Translations under genes and position numbers: made by a program
Source: Thermoproteota archaeon
GTDB lineage: Archaea > Thermoproteota > Korarchaeia > Korarchaeales > Korarchaeaceae
DNA length: 30,944 nucleotides
NCBI GenBank assembly: GCA_027491555.1
Contig: JAOZGN010000026.1
Location: forward strand, 1-30,944
Direction: 5' to 3'
Notes under the pieces: generated by a model
Databases searched by the model: none
Told to the model about the DNA's origin: nothing
Seen by the model: only the letters and a program-made list of their open reading frames with translations
In this document: positions 14,555 through 22,136 of the stretch, in pieces
Layout of the letters: every line of letters starts with the position of its first letter
Position numbering within the stretch: the first letter of the stretch is position 1

Positions 14555-16013
14555 GAGTGAAGGGGACGAGCTGAGGCTCGCCGCGCCCCTGAGCTGGCTG
14601 GACGGCGTGGACCCGGAGACGGGAGTGATAACCCAGCCCGGACACCCTCAGGCCGGCCTCAGCGTCGCGGGGAAGCGCGTTGTCATGCCCCACTCGGTCG
14701 GATCCACAGTGGGGGCATACGGCCTGTTCAAGCTTGCCAGGCACGGGGTCGCTCCACGCGAGATAGTGCTGGAACACCCTGACAGCGTCACCATAAGCGC
14801 AGAGCTCGCCGGCATCCCCGTCAGGGTGTTGGGGGCCGTTGAGGCCCCCCGCCCCAAGGTCCCGGAGGGCGTCCCCGACGAGTTCGTTAGGTTCCTCCAG
14901 AAGGAGGCCTCCCTCGCCGGGGCTCGTTCCTACATCCCAGTGAGGTCTGTCCACCTCTCCGGAATATCCTACGCCACGATAGGAGATGCAGGGCTCGAGT
15001 TCTTGGAGGGCCTAGTCGAAAGGGGAGTCCGCTTTCGCACCCTCGTCACGACGAACCCGGCCGGGATGGACGTATCCCGCTGGCGAGAGATGGGGGTGCC
15101 GGAGAGCTTTGCCGAGAGGCAGATTCGAATCGTGAAGTCGCTGATCGAGATGGGGGCGACGCCCACGCTGACCTGCACCCCCTACCTGGCGGGAAACCTC
15201 CCCAGGCCAGGCGAGCACGTTTGCTGGGGGGAGTCCAGCGCCGTCGCGTTCGCGAACAGCGTCCTAGGCGCCAGAACCAACAGGGAGGGCTCGGTTAAGG
15301 CGATCGCTGCCGCCGTCGTGGGGCTAACGCCAGCCTACGGGATGCATGCGGACGAGAATCGGGCCCCCAGCGTGATCGTGGAGACCGACGGATCACTCTC
15401 CGGGACGACGGACTTCTCTGCAGCGGGCTACTTCGTGGGGGAGAGCGTCCCCAGGGGAGTCCCCCTCTACCGCGGCATTAAGGAGGCGTCCATCGACGAG
15501 CTCAAGGCCATGGGGGCGGGAGGAGCGGCGTCCGGGAGCATAGAGCTCTTCCACGTTGAGGGGATAACCCCCAACCCGATCGGGTCCCTCCAAGGGGGAG
15601 TAGAGGTCCTGAGGCTCGAGAGGCGAGACGTAGACGGGACGATTGAGCAACTAAGCACGACCGGCTCGATGCCAGACCTCGTCACGCTCGGCTGCCCGCA
15701 CCTTTCCCTGAGCGAACTCAGAGAGATTCACGGGCTCCTGAGGGGGAGGAAGGTCAGCGTCCCCTTCTGGCTGTTCACCGCCAGGGCGACGCTAAGCCAG
15801 CTTCCCGAGGGCGTGCTTCGAGACATAGAGGGGAGCGGGGCGAAGGTCTATGCCGACACGTGCATGGTGGTCGCTCCGCTGAAAGCCATGGGTTATCGCG
15901 TGATCGCGACAAACTCGGCCAAGGCTGCTAAGTACCTGAGGACCCTTGGAAAGCTTGACGTGATCCTGCTACCCACGCGCGAACTCGTCGATAGGTTCTC
16001 CAGGCCAGCCTAG
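14547..16013 (+). CDS. Fused aconitase-X (phosphomevalonate dehydratase-type), small plus large domains
   Basis: A 488-residue fusion of the aconitase-X swivel domain (DUF126; about 8-105, with GVDPETGVI, HPQAGLSVAGK and PHSVGSTVGAYGL) and catalytic domain (DUF521; about 115-485, with PVRSVHLSGISYATIGDAGLEF split over 129-150). In archaea this family includes mevalonate 5-phosphate dehydratase of the modified mevalonate pathway, normally two separate subunits; other fused members act on hydroxyproline. Cysteines C210 (TCTPYL), C383 (GCPH) and C439 (DTC) are placed as expected for the [4Fe-4S] cluster. The start is TTG 14547, overlapping the previous stop. The next gene is twelve bases downstream. 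Which of the two reactions it performs cannot be settled here, but lipid synthesis is the likelier in an archaeon. Confidence 0.85.
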   Translation: MSESEGDELRLAAPLSWLDGVDPETGVITQPGHPQAGLSVAGKRVVMPHSVGSTVGAYGLFKLARHGVAPREIVLEHPDSVTISAELAGIPVRVLGAVEAPRPKVPEGVPDEFVRFLQKEASLAGARSYIPVRSVHLSGISYATIGDAGLEFLEGLVERGVRFRTLVTTNPAGMDVSRWREMGVPESFAERQIRIVKSLIEMGATPTLTCTPYLAGNLPRPGEHVCWGESSAVAFANSVLGARTNREGSVKAIAAAVVGLTPAYGMHADENRAPSVIVETDGSLSGTTDFSAAGYFVGESVPRGVPLYRGIKEASIDELKAMGAGGAASGSIELFHVEGITPNPIGSLQGGVEVLRLERRDVDGTIEQLSTTGSMPDLVTLGCPHLSLSELREIHGLLRGRKVSVPFWLFTARATLSQLPEGVLRDIEGSGAKVYADTCMVVAPLKAMGYRVIATNSAKAAKYLRTLGKLDVILLPTRELVDRFSRPA

Positions 16014-16025
16014 CGGGGTCCCCTG

Positions 16026-16634
16026 ATGATAAACCGCGAGAGGGCGGAGGCCGCGATAGTCGCGCTGCTGGTGGAGGATCTCGACCTGCTTGACCCGGAT
16101 ACCAAGGAGTACTTGATCGAGTCGGGGGCCCTCGTTGGCAGTGAGATCAGGCCCGTTAGGGCTGCCGTCTCGCTCGTGCTGGCGGGGGTCCCGCCTGAGA
16201 AGGCGGTGGCCCTCGTGGATTGGAGGGGATTCGAGTCACTCGTCGAAGAGTACCTGGAGGATTTCGGCTACAGGGTCGTCGCTAGGAGGGTCAGGTTCGC
16301 CCACATGGGGCGAAGATGGGAGGTCGACCTCGTGGGCGCGGGGCCGCTGGCTGCGCTGGCGGTGGAGTGCAAGCTGTGGACGAACAGGAGGGCCATTCGA
16401 TCTAGGATTGCCGCCGAGGCCAGGGCCCACCTGAAGAGGGTGAGAGCCTTCGTCGAATCGGGTTTGGCCTCAAAGCTTGGCCTGAAGGTGAGGGTGATCC
16501 CTCTGGTGGTCGGGTGGTTCCCAGAGACGGGGGAGTTGGTGGATGGGGTGCCCTACGTCCCACTCTTCAAGCTCAACTCATTCCTGATGGAACTCGACCC
16601 CCTCGACGATGACCTCGCCGGATTCGATCTCTGA
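16026..16634 (+). CDS. PD-(D/E)XK nuclease-fold protein (restriction endonuclease-like)
   Basis: A 202-residue protein whose centre has the PD-(D/E)XK arrangement: E70 in WRGFESLVEEYLEDFGY, D101 in WEVDLVG, and E114-x-K116 in VECKLW. This is the core of Mrr-, RecB- and Holliday-junction-resolvase-like nucleases. An N-terminal helical region (1-60) could be a specificity or dimerisation domain. The C-terminus (165-202) holds more strands. No methylase or helicase partner is adjacent, so a repair role or an orphan nuclease is more likely than a restriction system; this is inference. The start is ATG 16026, twelve bases after the aconitase-X stop, with only a weak GGGGT site. Its 3' end overlaps the convergent membrane gene by 57 bases. 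Confidence 0.75.
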   Translation: MINRERAEAAIVALLVEDLDLLDPDTKEYLIESGALVGSEIRPVRAAVSLVLAGVPPEKAVALVDWRGFESLVEEYLEDFGYRVVARRVRFAHMGRRWEVDLVGAGPLAALAVECKLWTNRRAIRSRIAAEARAHLKRVRAFVESGLASKLGLKVRVIPLVVGWFPETGELVDGVPYVPLFKLNSFLMELDPLDDDLAGFDL

Positions 16635-17072
16635 CACGCCTCCGGTCCCTGATGCCCAGGCTGGTATAATGACCTCTTCCCTCCAATCCCCTCCCCTGAA
16701 GAATAGAGCCGCCTCCCTGGATGTGGCCAGGTAGATCGCCATCAGGGCAAAGACCCCCGCCGCAGGCACAGTCCAGTCCCAGATCCTCCTGACCAGTAGC
16801 AGGTACGCTGACAGGGAGAGCAGTGCGGCAGTTCCAGAGGGCCGCCCCCACCTGGATCCCGAGAGGATTCCATAGGCCACGATGGCCGTTATCAGGGAGG
16901 TGGAGATCAGCAGGGCGCCTCCCTTCACAGAGATGGCTGGTGACCCGGGGATCACCTCCCTGACCATGACCTCAAGGCCGAGCGCCAGGTCTACCCCCAG
17001 GAAGAGCATCAACCCTGAGGCGGCCAGCAGGGCTACCCCTGCCAGGGCGACCCCCTTGGGGATGCCGGCCAT
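16578..17072 (-). CDS. Small membrane protein of unknown function, four predicted helices
   Basis: A 164-residue protein with hydrophobic segments near residues 8-30, 48-70, 82-95 and 101-117, followed by a soluble C-terminal tail of about 45 residues. I do not recognise the family. It follows the PRPP synthase gene by nine bases with GAGGTG upstream of ATG 17072, so the two are probably cotranscribed. Its tail overlaps the end of the PD-(D/E)XK gene tail to tail by 57 bases. The ribosome site and hydrophobic profile argue that it is real, but no motif confirms a function. Confidence 0.65.
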   Translation of the reverse strand: MAGIPKGVALAGVALLAASGLMLFLGVDLALGLEVMVREVIPGSPAISVKGGALLISTSLITAIVAYGILSGSRWGRPSGTAALLSLSAYLLLVRRIWDWTVPAAGVFALMAIYLATSREAALFFRGGDWREEVIIPAWASGTGGVSEIESGEVIVEGVEFHQE

Positions 17073-17081
17073 TCGAGCACC

Positions 17082-17993
17082 TCACGCGACGCGCTTTATC
17101 TCGGCGGCGAGCTCCGGTATCACCGAGGCCTTGGAGCCGGCCCACTCGAGTGTGTCGGTGGCAACTATCACGTCCCCGCCAGCCCCCAGTATCCTATCCA
17201 GCGCGCCTTGAGCCAGGACCGGGTGGACGAACGCGGAGAACACCCTCCGGGCCCCCATCCTCCTGGCGGCGGCTATAGCAGCCGCCATGGTTCCGCCGGT
17301 GGACACAATGTCGTCGACCACGACCACATCTCTCCCCGTGAGGTCGAACTCCTTGACGGTCATCTTGATCTCTCCCGTGTCCCTGTCCCTCTCCTTTACG
17401 AATGACGTGTAGTCGCTTGCCCCAACGTGGTTGGCGAACTCCTCGGCCCAGATTATGGCCTCCTCGTCAGGGCCCACTATCAGGGGATCGCTCAAGTCGA
17501 ATCTGCTGACCTCTCTAGCGAGCGCCGGGATCCCGCTCACGTTGACGCCGGGTATCTCGTCGAAGAGGTCCCCAAAGCTCTTGAGTCTGTGTAGGTGAAC
17601 TGTGACGCTCAAGACGGCATCTGCCCCCGCAAAGTGGAGAAGGTCTGCGACGTACTTCGAGCTCAGCGGTTCACCGGGCCTGAAGATCTCATCCTGTCTG
17701 GCGTATGGGAAGTAGGGGATCACCGCTATTAGCCGCCCTGCCTTGAATTCCCTCTTTAGGTTCCTGAGGGTCAGTAGGACCTCCACTAGGTAATCATTGG
17801 GCCTGCAGGCGGCCGCCTTCATTCGGAGGGCCAGGACTACGGTCTCCCCCCTGAGGGCCTGCTCGGACTCTGCAAGGATTCTCGGTTGGAGCTCCCCATC
17901 TGGGAAGGTCCTTCTGGCGAGGAAAACCGTGTCGGCGGCTAGCTCAGATGCGAGGGACTTGGTAAACTCATCCTCGGGTCCGACCACCAGCAT
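17082..17993 (-). CDS. prs: Ribose-phosphate pyrophosphokinase (PRPP synthase)
   Basis: Makes 5-phosphoribosyl-1-pyrophosphate from ribose 5-phosphate and ATP, feeding purine, pyrimidine, NAD and histidine synthesis. At 303 residues, it shows RTFPDGE, the ATP-loop region YFPYARQDEIFRPGEP (94-109), TVHLH (131-135) and the PRPP-binding signature VVVVDDIVSTGGTM (223-236). The shorter length is usual for archaeal enzymes of this family. The start is ATG 17993. A near-palindromic TATA-like box at 18021-18030 predicts an almost leaderless message here and also faces the uridine phosphorylase gene. The gene is followed by the four-helix membrane gene. Confidence 0.95.
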   Translation of the reverse strand: MLVVGPEDEFTKSLASELAADTVFLARRTFPDGELQPRILAESEQALRGETVVLALRMKAAACRPNDYLVEVLLTLRNLKREFKAGRLIAVIPYFPYARQDEIFRPGEPLSSKYVADLLHFAGADAVLSVTVHLHRLKSFGDLFDEIPGVNVSGIPALAREVSRFDLSDPLIVGPDEEAIIWAEEFANHVGASDYTSFVKERDRDTGEIKMTVKEFDLTGRDVVVVDDIVSTGGTMAAAIAAARRMGARRVFSAFVHPVLAQGALDRILGAGGDVIVATDTLEWAGSKASVIPELAAEIKRVA

Positions 17994-18020
17994 GATGGAT
18001 CTCGAAGCCGCGCCTCCTCA

Positions 18021-18030
18021 GGATTAATGG
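18021..18030. promoter_or_regulatory. Bidirectional TATA-like box between prs and udp
   Basis: GGATTAATGG reads as CCATTAATCC on the other strand, so its core ATTAAT is palindromic. A start about 26 bases away lands near 18000 for prs and near 18052 for udp, both sensible positions. Confidence 0.45.
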
Positions 18031-18072
18031 TTTCCCGAGTAATGCTGCCCCCACGAGGGGGTGACCGTTCCG

Positions 18073-18909
18073 TTGAAGGACGAGTTCGAGAGCGCCGAGG
18101 AGCCGCGGACCAGTGGGGGTGAGATGTACCACGTCGCACTCGGACCGGAGGACGTCAAGAGGTACGCGCTTCTCCCGGGAGACGTGGACAGGGCGGAGAA
18201 GATAGCCGCGGAGTGGGACGAGAGTAGGCTCGTGGCGAAGCACAGGGAGTACGTCACTTACGTGGGCAGGTACAGGGGCGTGGACCTGATGGTCACGTCC
18301 ACGGGCATCGGGGGGCCAGCCGCAGCGATCGCGGTCGACGAGCTCTCCAGGCTCGGCGTGGACACCTTCATCAGGGTGGGGAGTACGGGAACCATCAGGT
18401 CGGAGGTCGAGCTGGGCGATCTCGTGATCTCCCTTGGGGCCGTCAGGCTGGACGGCGCCAGCGCACAGTACGTCAGGCCCGAATACCCGGCGGTGGCCCA
18501 CTACGAGGTGGTGATGGCCCTCGTGGAGGCTGCCGAGTCCCTCGGATACAGGTACCACCTCGGCATCACGGCATCGACGGACAGCTTCTACACCGGACAG
18601 GGGAGACGAGGGTGTTGCGGATACTGGCAGAGCTGGATGGATAGCATAATTCCCGACCTGCAGTCTGCTGGTGTCGTCAACATCGAGATGGAGGCCGCCA
18701 CGATCTTCACTCTGGCCTCGCTCTTCGGGCGGAGGGCCGGAGCAGTCTGCGCGGTCTACGCGCAGAGGGTGAGGGACGAGTTCGCGATAGCTGGGGAGAG
18801 AGAGGCCATAAAGACGGCGAACGAGGCGGTGAGGATTCTAGCGGAGTGGGATGAAGCCAAGAGGTCTGCCGGCAAGAGACACTTCTACCCGAGTCTGCTC
18901 AGGAGGTGA
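18073..18909 (+). CDS. udp: Uridine phosphorylase
   Basis: Cleaves uridine with phosphate to uracil and ribose 1-phosphate. It is a PNP/UDP phosphorylase family member with the classic run of motifs: MYHVALG, ALLPGDVDRAEKIA, REYVTYVGRYRGV, STGIGGPAAAIAVDEL, FIRVGSTGTIR, VRLDGASAQYV, and IEMEAATIF for ribose binding. The length and motif order match the hexameric enzymes. The start is open: TTG 18073 has GGTGA eight bases upstream, and GTG 18061 and ATG 18124 are alternatives. It ends directly at the ribosome site of the PfkB kinase gene, so the two are translationally linked. Its product, ribose 1-phosphate, is the substrate of an archaeal PfkB-type kinase. Confidence 0.93.
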   Translation: MKDEFESAEEPRTSGGEMYHVALGPEDVKRYALLPGDVDRAEKIAAEWDESRLVAKHREYVTYVGRYRGVDLMVTSTGIGGPAAAIAVDELSRLGVDTFIRVGSTGTIRSEVELGDLVISLGAVRLDGASAQYVRPEYPAVAHYEVVMALVEAAESLGYRYHLGITASTDSFYTGQGRRGCCGYWQSWMDSIIPDLQSAGVVNIEMEAATIFTLASLFGRRAGAVCAVYAQRVRDEFAIAGEREAIKTANEAVRILAEWDEAKRSAGKRHFYPSLLRR

Positions 18910-18913
18910 GGGC

Positions 18914-19825
18914 TTGACCAAGATAGTAGCCGTCGGGAACGCCAACATCGACATCACGGTGTTTCTGCGGGAGGTTCCTGGGCCGGACGAGGATGTGGAC
19001 GCTGATTCCGTGTCGCTGGGAATCGGAGGAAGCGCGTCCAACTTTGCCTCTACCTGCGCGCTGCTGGGCGAGGAGACCTCGATCGTCGCCGTGGTCGGCG
19101 GTGACCCCCTCGGCTCCCTCTACCTGAAGGAGATAACCCAGAGAGGCGTGGACACCGGGCTCGTCGAGGTGAGGGCCGACTCGCAGACCGGGTTCGTCGT
19201 GATTCTCAACGTAGCTGGATCCCAGAGGAGGATGATTCGGTACCGCGGCGCGAACCTCCTACTCGCTGGCGACGTGCTCAGGAGGCGCGGCGAGGCTCTG
19301 AGGTCGGCCGAAGTCGTACACACATCCAGCGTGAGGCCCGCGGTAGTGCGGACCCTCATCGAGATGGGCCTCAGGCTCTCGTGGGATCCAGGTTGGACTG
19401 CCGTCAGCAGATACAAAGAGGAGGTATCCGAACTCATGGAGACAGGTCGAATCCTCCGCGCATTCTTCAACGAGAAGGAACTGAGGGCAATGACGCGGTT
19501 GGACGACCTGAAGAGGGGGGCGGCTGCCATTCACGAGATGGGAGTGGAAGAGGTCGTGGTTAAGAGGGGGGAAGCTGGCAGTGCAGCCCTAGTCTTGAGA
19601 ACCTGGTACGAGGCCCCCGCCCTACGGGTGAGAGCCGTAGACACAACAGGCGCTGGGGACGTGTTCGACGGGGCTTATACAGTCGCTAGGTTGAGGGGGC
19701 TTAGTCCCGGAGAGGCCCTGAGGGCAGCGAACTTCGCCGCTGGGAAGACCGTAGAAGTCCCGGGAGCAGTCAGGGGTTTGCCTTCATGGAGTGAGATTCA
19801 ATCATTCCTCAATGGAACCAGCTAG
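18914..19825 (+). CDS. PfkB-family sugar kinase, candidate ribose-1-phosphate or nucleoside kinase
   Basis: A ribokinase-fold kinase of 303 residues. NANIDI marks the N-terminal strand and GGSASNFAS the substrate-binding glycine pair. The C-terminal signature DTTGAGDVFDGAY (243-255) contains the catalytic base D249. The ribosome site GGAGGTGA overlaps the stop of uridine phosphorylase and precedes TTG 18914 by four bases, so the genes form a tight pair. In Thermococcus, a PfkB enzyme phosphorylates ribose 1-phosphate to ribose 1,5-bisphosphate after nucleoside phosphorolysis. The pairing suggests that role here, but ribokinase or nucleoside kinase activity is equally compatible with the motifs. 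Confidence 0.88.
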   Translation: MTKIVAVGNANIDITVFLREVPGPDEDVDADSVSLGIGGSASNFASTCALLGEETSIVAVVGGDPLGSLYLKEITQRGVDTGLVEVRADSQTGFVVILNVAGSQRRMIRYRGANLLLAGDVLRRRGEALRSAEVVHTSSVRPAVVRTLIEMGLRLSWDPGWTAVSRYKEEVSELMETGRILRAFFNEKELRAMTRLDDLKRGAAAIHEMGVEEVVVKRGEAGSAALVLRTWYEAPALRVRAVDTTGAGDVFDGAYTVARLRGLSPGEALRAANFAAGKTVEVPGAVRGLPSWSEIQSFLNGTS

Positions 19826-19859
19826 GGCGACTCCGGGTGGATTCTGCCGATGTGTAAAA

Positions 19860-19874
19860 GGTTTAGAAAAATCC
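19860..19874 (+). promoter_or_regulatory. TATA-like promoter of the aminotransferase gene
   Basis: GGTTTAGAAAAATCC is centred about 25 bases before GTG 19891, so transcription would begin at the start codon. This fits a leaderless mRNA; no clear ribosome site precedes the GTG. Confidence 0.5.
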
Positions 19875-19890
19875 ACCGAGGTCTCGCGGG

Positions 19891-21084
19891 GTGTCCGGGT
19901 TGCCGGGTTTCGCCGATCGAATGTCTAAGTTGGGGGTTGAGGGTGCCTTCATAGTCCTCGCCAGGGCTAAGGAGCTCGAGAGGCAGGGGAAGAAGATAAT
20001 TCACTGTGAGATAGGTCAGCCTGACTTCGACACGCCAGCCCACATTAAGGAGGCCGCCAAGAAGGCCCTTGACGAAGGGTTCACGGGATACACACCATCG
20101 GCGGGTATAATGGAGCTCAGAGAGGCCATAGCCGAGTACGTCTCAAAGACCAGGGGGATAGACGTGACCCCCGACCAAGTCGTCGTCACCGTGGGCGCCA
20201 AGATTGGGATCTTCTCGGCGCTCATGGCCTTCGTGAACCCTGGAGAGGAAGTAATCATTCCGATGCCCGCCTACCCGTCGTATGAGAGCGTCACGGAGTT
20301 CGTGGGCGGGGTTGTGAAGCCTGTCGTGCTAAAGGAGGAGAGGGAGTTCTCGCCCAGCGGCGAGGAGATAGCCGAGGCCGTCACGGACAAGACTAAGGTC
20401 ATCGTGATCAACACGCCCTCCAACCCGACAGGCGGGGTCTACAAGAGGAAGGACCTGGAGGCCATAGTGGAGGTCGCCAAGGAGCACGACCTCTGGATAA
20501 TCTCCGACGAGATATACGAGGACATCATATTCGATGGAAAGAAGCACGAGAGCATCCTCTCGATACCCGGCGCTGAGGAGAGAGCCGTCATGCTCAGCGG
20601 GTTCTCCAAGACCTACGCAATGACGGGTTGGAGGCTCGGCTACGTGGTAGCCCCGAAGGAGGTCGCCGACAAGATCACCAAGATCCAGCTCAACACGGTC
20701 TCTTGCCCCGTCTCCTTCGTCCAGAAGGCTGGCATTGCCGCGCTTAAGGGACCCAGAGATGAGGTCGAGATGATGGTCAGGGAATACGAGGAGAGAAGGG
20801 ACCTCCTCTACAGGGAGATCAACAGGATACCTGGCTTCAGCATGATCAAGCCTGCCGCCACGTTCTACGCCTTCCCGAACGTCAAGAAGCTCGGCGTGAA
20901 GTCAAAGGAGCTCGCCAACATGCTCCTAGAGGAGGCCGGCGTAGCGCTGCTCCCTGGAACTGACTTCGGCGCTCCGGGAGAGGGCTACCTGAGGCTCTCA
21001 TTCGCCACCTCGAAGGAGAACCTGATGGAGGCCATGGAGAGAATCAGGGCGTTTGTTGAAGAGAAGTTCCCAAACGTTTCCTGA
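19891..21084 (+). CDS. Class I/II aminotransferase, aspartate/alanine type
   Basis: A pyridoxal-phosphate enzyme moving amino groups between amino acids and 2-oxo acids. Of 397 residues, typical for the fold-type I aspartate aminotransferase group I-gamma. Motifs: GQPDFDTP, GYTPSAG, TVGAKIGIFSAL, PAYPSYES, NTPSNPTGGVY, SDEIYEDIIF, and the PLP-binding lysine K240 in SGFSKTYAMTGWRLGY. The C-terminal GEGYLRLSFATS supplies the substrate carboxylate-binding arginine. Aspartate, alanine or aromatic specificity cannot be separated by eye. The start is GTG 19891. It has its own promoter and is followed by a T-rich stretch. Confidence 0.94.
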   Translation: MSGLPGFADRMSKLGVEGAFIVLARAKELERQGKKIIHCEIGQPDFDTPAHIKEAAKKALDEGFTGYTPSAGIMELREAIAEYVSKTRGIDVTPDQVVVTVGAKIGIFSALMAFVNPGEEVIIPMPAYPSYESVTEFVGGVVKPVVLKEEREFSPSGEEIAEAVTDKTKVIVINTPSNPTGGVYKRKDLEAIVEVAKEHDLWIISDEIYEDIIFDGKKHESILSIPGAEERAVMLSGFSKTYAMTGWRLGYVVAPKEVADKITKIQLNTVSCPVSFVQKAGIAALKGPRDEVEMMVREYEERRDLLYREINRIPGFSMIKPAATFYAFPNVKKLGVKSKELANMLLEEAGVALLPGTDFGAPGEGYLRLSFATSKENLMEAMERIRAFVEEKFPNVS

Positions 21085-21090
21085 CTCCCC

Positions 21091-21104
21091 TCTCTCCTTT
21101 TCTT
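21091..21104 (+). terminator. T-rich terminator after the aminotransferase gene
   Basis: A pyrimidine tract with T4 and T3 runs begins seven bases after the stop, typical of archaeal intrinsic termination. Confidence 0.45.
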
Positions 21105-21120
21105 CAGCCTTCACTGGGTG

Positions 21121-21141
21121 CTATGGGAGATCCTCCCGTAG
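21121..21141. repeat. Nine-base-pair inverted repeat between convergent genes
   Basis: CTATGGGAG and CTCCCGTAG flank the loop ATC. All nine positions pair in RNA, with one U-G pair. It lies between the aminotransferase and phosphoesterase genes, so it may stop transcription or stabilise 3' ends from either side. Confidence 0.5.
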
Positions 21142-21185
21142 CCCCCCTTGCCTCGTCTGAAAGAGTCGCCTACATCTAAGAGGCC

Positions 21186-21692
21186 CTATATGCTCAGGAT
21201 CTCGGCGGAGAGGTCCTCTGTGTCCAAGATAGCGATGGTTCTGTTGCCCGTGAGGCACCCACAGGCCTCTCCTGGATTGAGCACCAGTGCGGAACCGACC
21301 CGCGTGACTTCTGGCTCGTGCGTGTGACCATAGAGAACGATCTCATAGTCTCCTGAGCTCGCCAACAGGCGGGCCACGGTCTTCGTCAGCTCAAGCGAGC
21401 CGAAGCCGTGAAACAGGATCGCCCTCCTGTCCCCAAGCCAGGTCTCAACGGGGGCTGGATGAAACGTCACGTCTCCCTCGAGTGCGTCGAGTGCCAGCTT
21501 GAACTCGGCCTCGTTGTTCCCCCTCAGGAGTATTGTAGGGATCCCACTGTTGACTATAGGCCTCAGCGAGAAGGGGGAGACTAGGTCCCCTAGGTGAACG
21601 ACCTTGTCTACTGCCCTGGCCGCGAACATCTGGTAGGCGACCTCTATCGCCTCGAGGTCGTCGTGCGTGTCCGAGATGACTCCCACGAGCAT
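21186..21692 (-). CDS. YfcE/MJ0936-type metallophosphoesterase
   Basis: A calcineurin-fold phosphodiesterase of 168 residues. The metal-binding motifs are all visible: ISDTHDD, HLGDLV, LRGNNEAE (the GN(C/N) variant seen in this subfamily), LFHGF and YGHTHEP. Archaeal members hydrolyse phosphodiester bonds in vitro and their natural substrates are mostly unknown. I chose ATG 21692; TTG 21701 is an alternative three codons upstream. The G-run at 21705-21711 (minus strand) could serve as the ribosome site for the ATG. It follows the NifX-like gene on the same strand and is probably cotranscribed with it. Confidence 0.9.
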   Translation of the reverse strand: MLVGVISDTHDDLEAIEVAYQMFAARAVDKVVHLGDLVSPFSLRPIVNSGIPTILLRGNNEAEFKLALDALEGDVTFHPAPVETWLGDRRAILFHGFGSLELTKTVARLLASSGDYEIVLYGHTHEPEVTRVGSALVLNPGEACGCLTGNRTIAILDTEDLSAEILSI

Positions 21693-21732
21693 GAAACCCA
21701 ACCCCCCGACGGGGACCCGTAGAGAGGGTCTA

Positions 21733-22059
21733 CTACCTGGTGAGGCGAGAGAGCCCCTCCGCTATCTCCATCACGGCCGACTCCACAGACTTCTTGGAGG
21801 TCTCGTGTGCTATTATGCCCCTAGACTCGATTATATCCCTGCTCTCGAGGTCCATCTCACCTGAGATTATCGCGCCACAGTCCTTGAGCACGTCCAGCGC
21901 GGAGGTCGGTCCCCGCCCCCTCCTCGTGTTCACTCTAAGCTCGACCCTGGTGGGACTCTTGCCCGTCAGGTCGTATATCGCAAAATACCGGGCCTGGTAG
22001 AACGGCCCCTCCTTAACTTCAGACCCGTCATCGGTAGCTACTGCGACTCTGATGGGCAA
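21733..22059 (-). CDS. NifX/NifB-C-like protein (dinitrogenase iron-molybdenum cofactor family)
   Basis: A 108-residue protein of the PF02579 fold. IRVAVATDDG at the N-terminus, a phenylalanine- and tyrosine-rich stretch, and DCGAIISGEMDLESRDIIESRGI in the C-terminal half match the family. Stand-alone members are common in non-nitrogen-fixing archaea and may carry Fe-S or metal clusters, but there is no cysteine cluster here, only C62 in KDCGAI. The start is TTG 22059, with GGGAGGT eight bases upstream and a TATA-like box at 22111-22124. No nitrogenase gene is nearby, so nitrogen fixation is not implied. Confidence 0.85.
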   Translation of the reverse strand: MPIRVAVATDDGSEVKEGPFYQARYFAIYDLTGKSPTRVELRVNTRRGRGPTSALDVLKDCGAIISGEMDLESRDIIESRGIIAHETSKKSVESAVMEIAEGLSRLTR

Positions 22060-22110
22060 AACCCTGAACCTCCCTCGGGTGTGTCTACTGGGACCGCGTG
22101 GGCGTGGTCA

Positions 22111-22124
22111 CCCAAATAAATTGA
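22111..22124 (-). promoter_or_regulatory. TATA-like promoter of the NifX-like and phosphoesterase genes
   Basis: The minus strand reads ATCAATTTATTTGG. The predicted start near 22091 leaves a leader of about 30 bases containing the GGGAGGT ribosome site. Confidence 0.5.
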
Positions 22125-22136
22125 TGTGGTTCGTGC

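Noticed and set aside
16026..16634. Restriction-modification system around the PD-(D/E)XK gene
   Set aside because: No methyltransferase or specificity gene lies on either side; neighbours are housekeeping genes.
21733..22059. NifX-like protein as a sign of nitrogen fixation
   Set aside because: Stand-alone members are widespread in organisms without nitrogenase and no nif gene is nearby.
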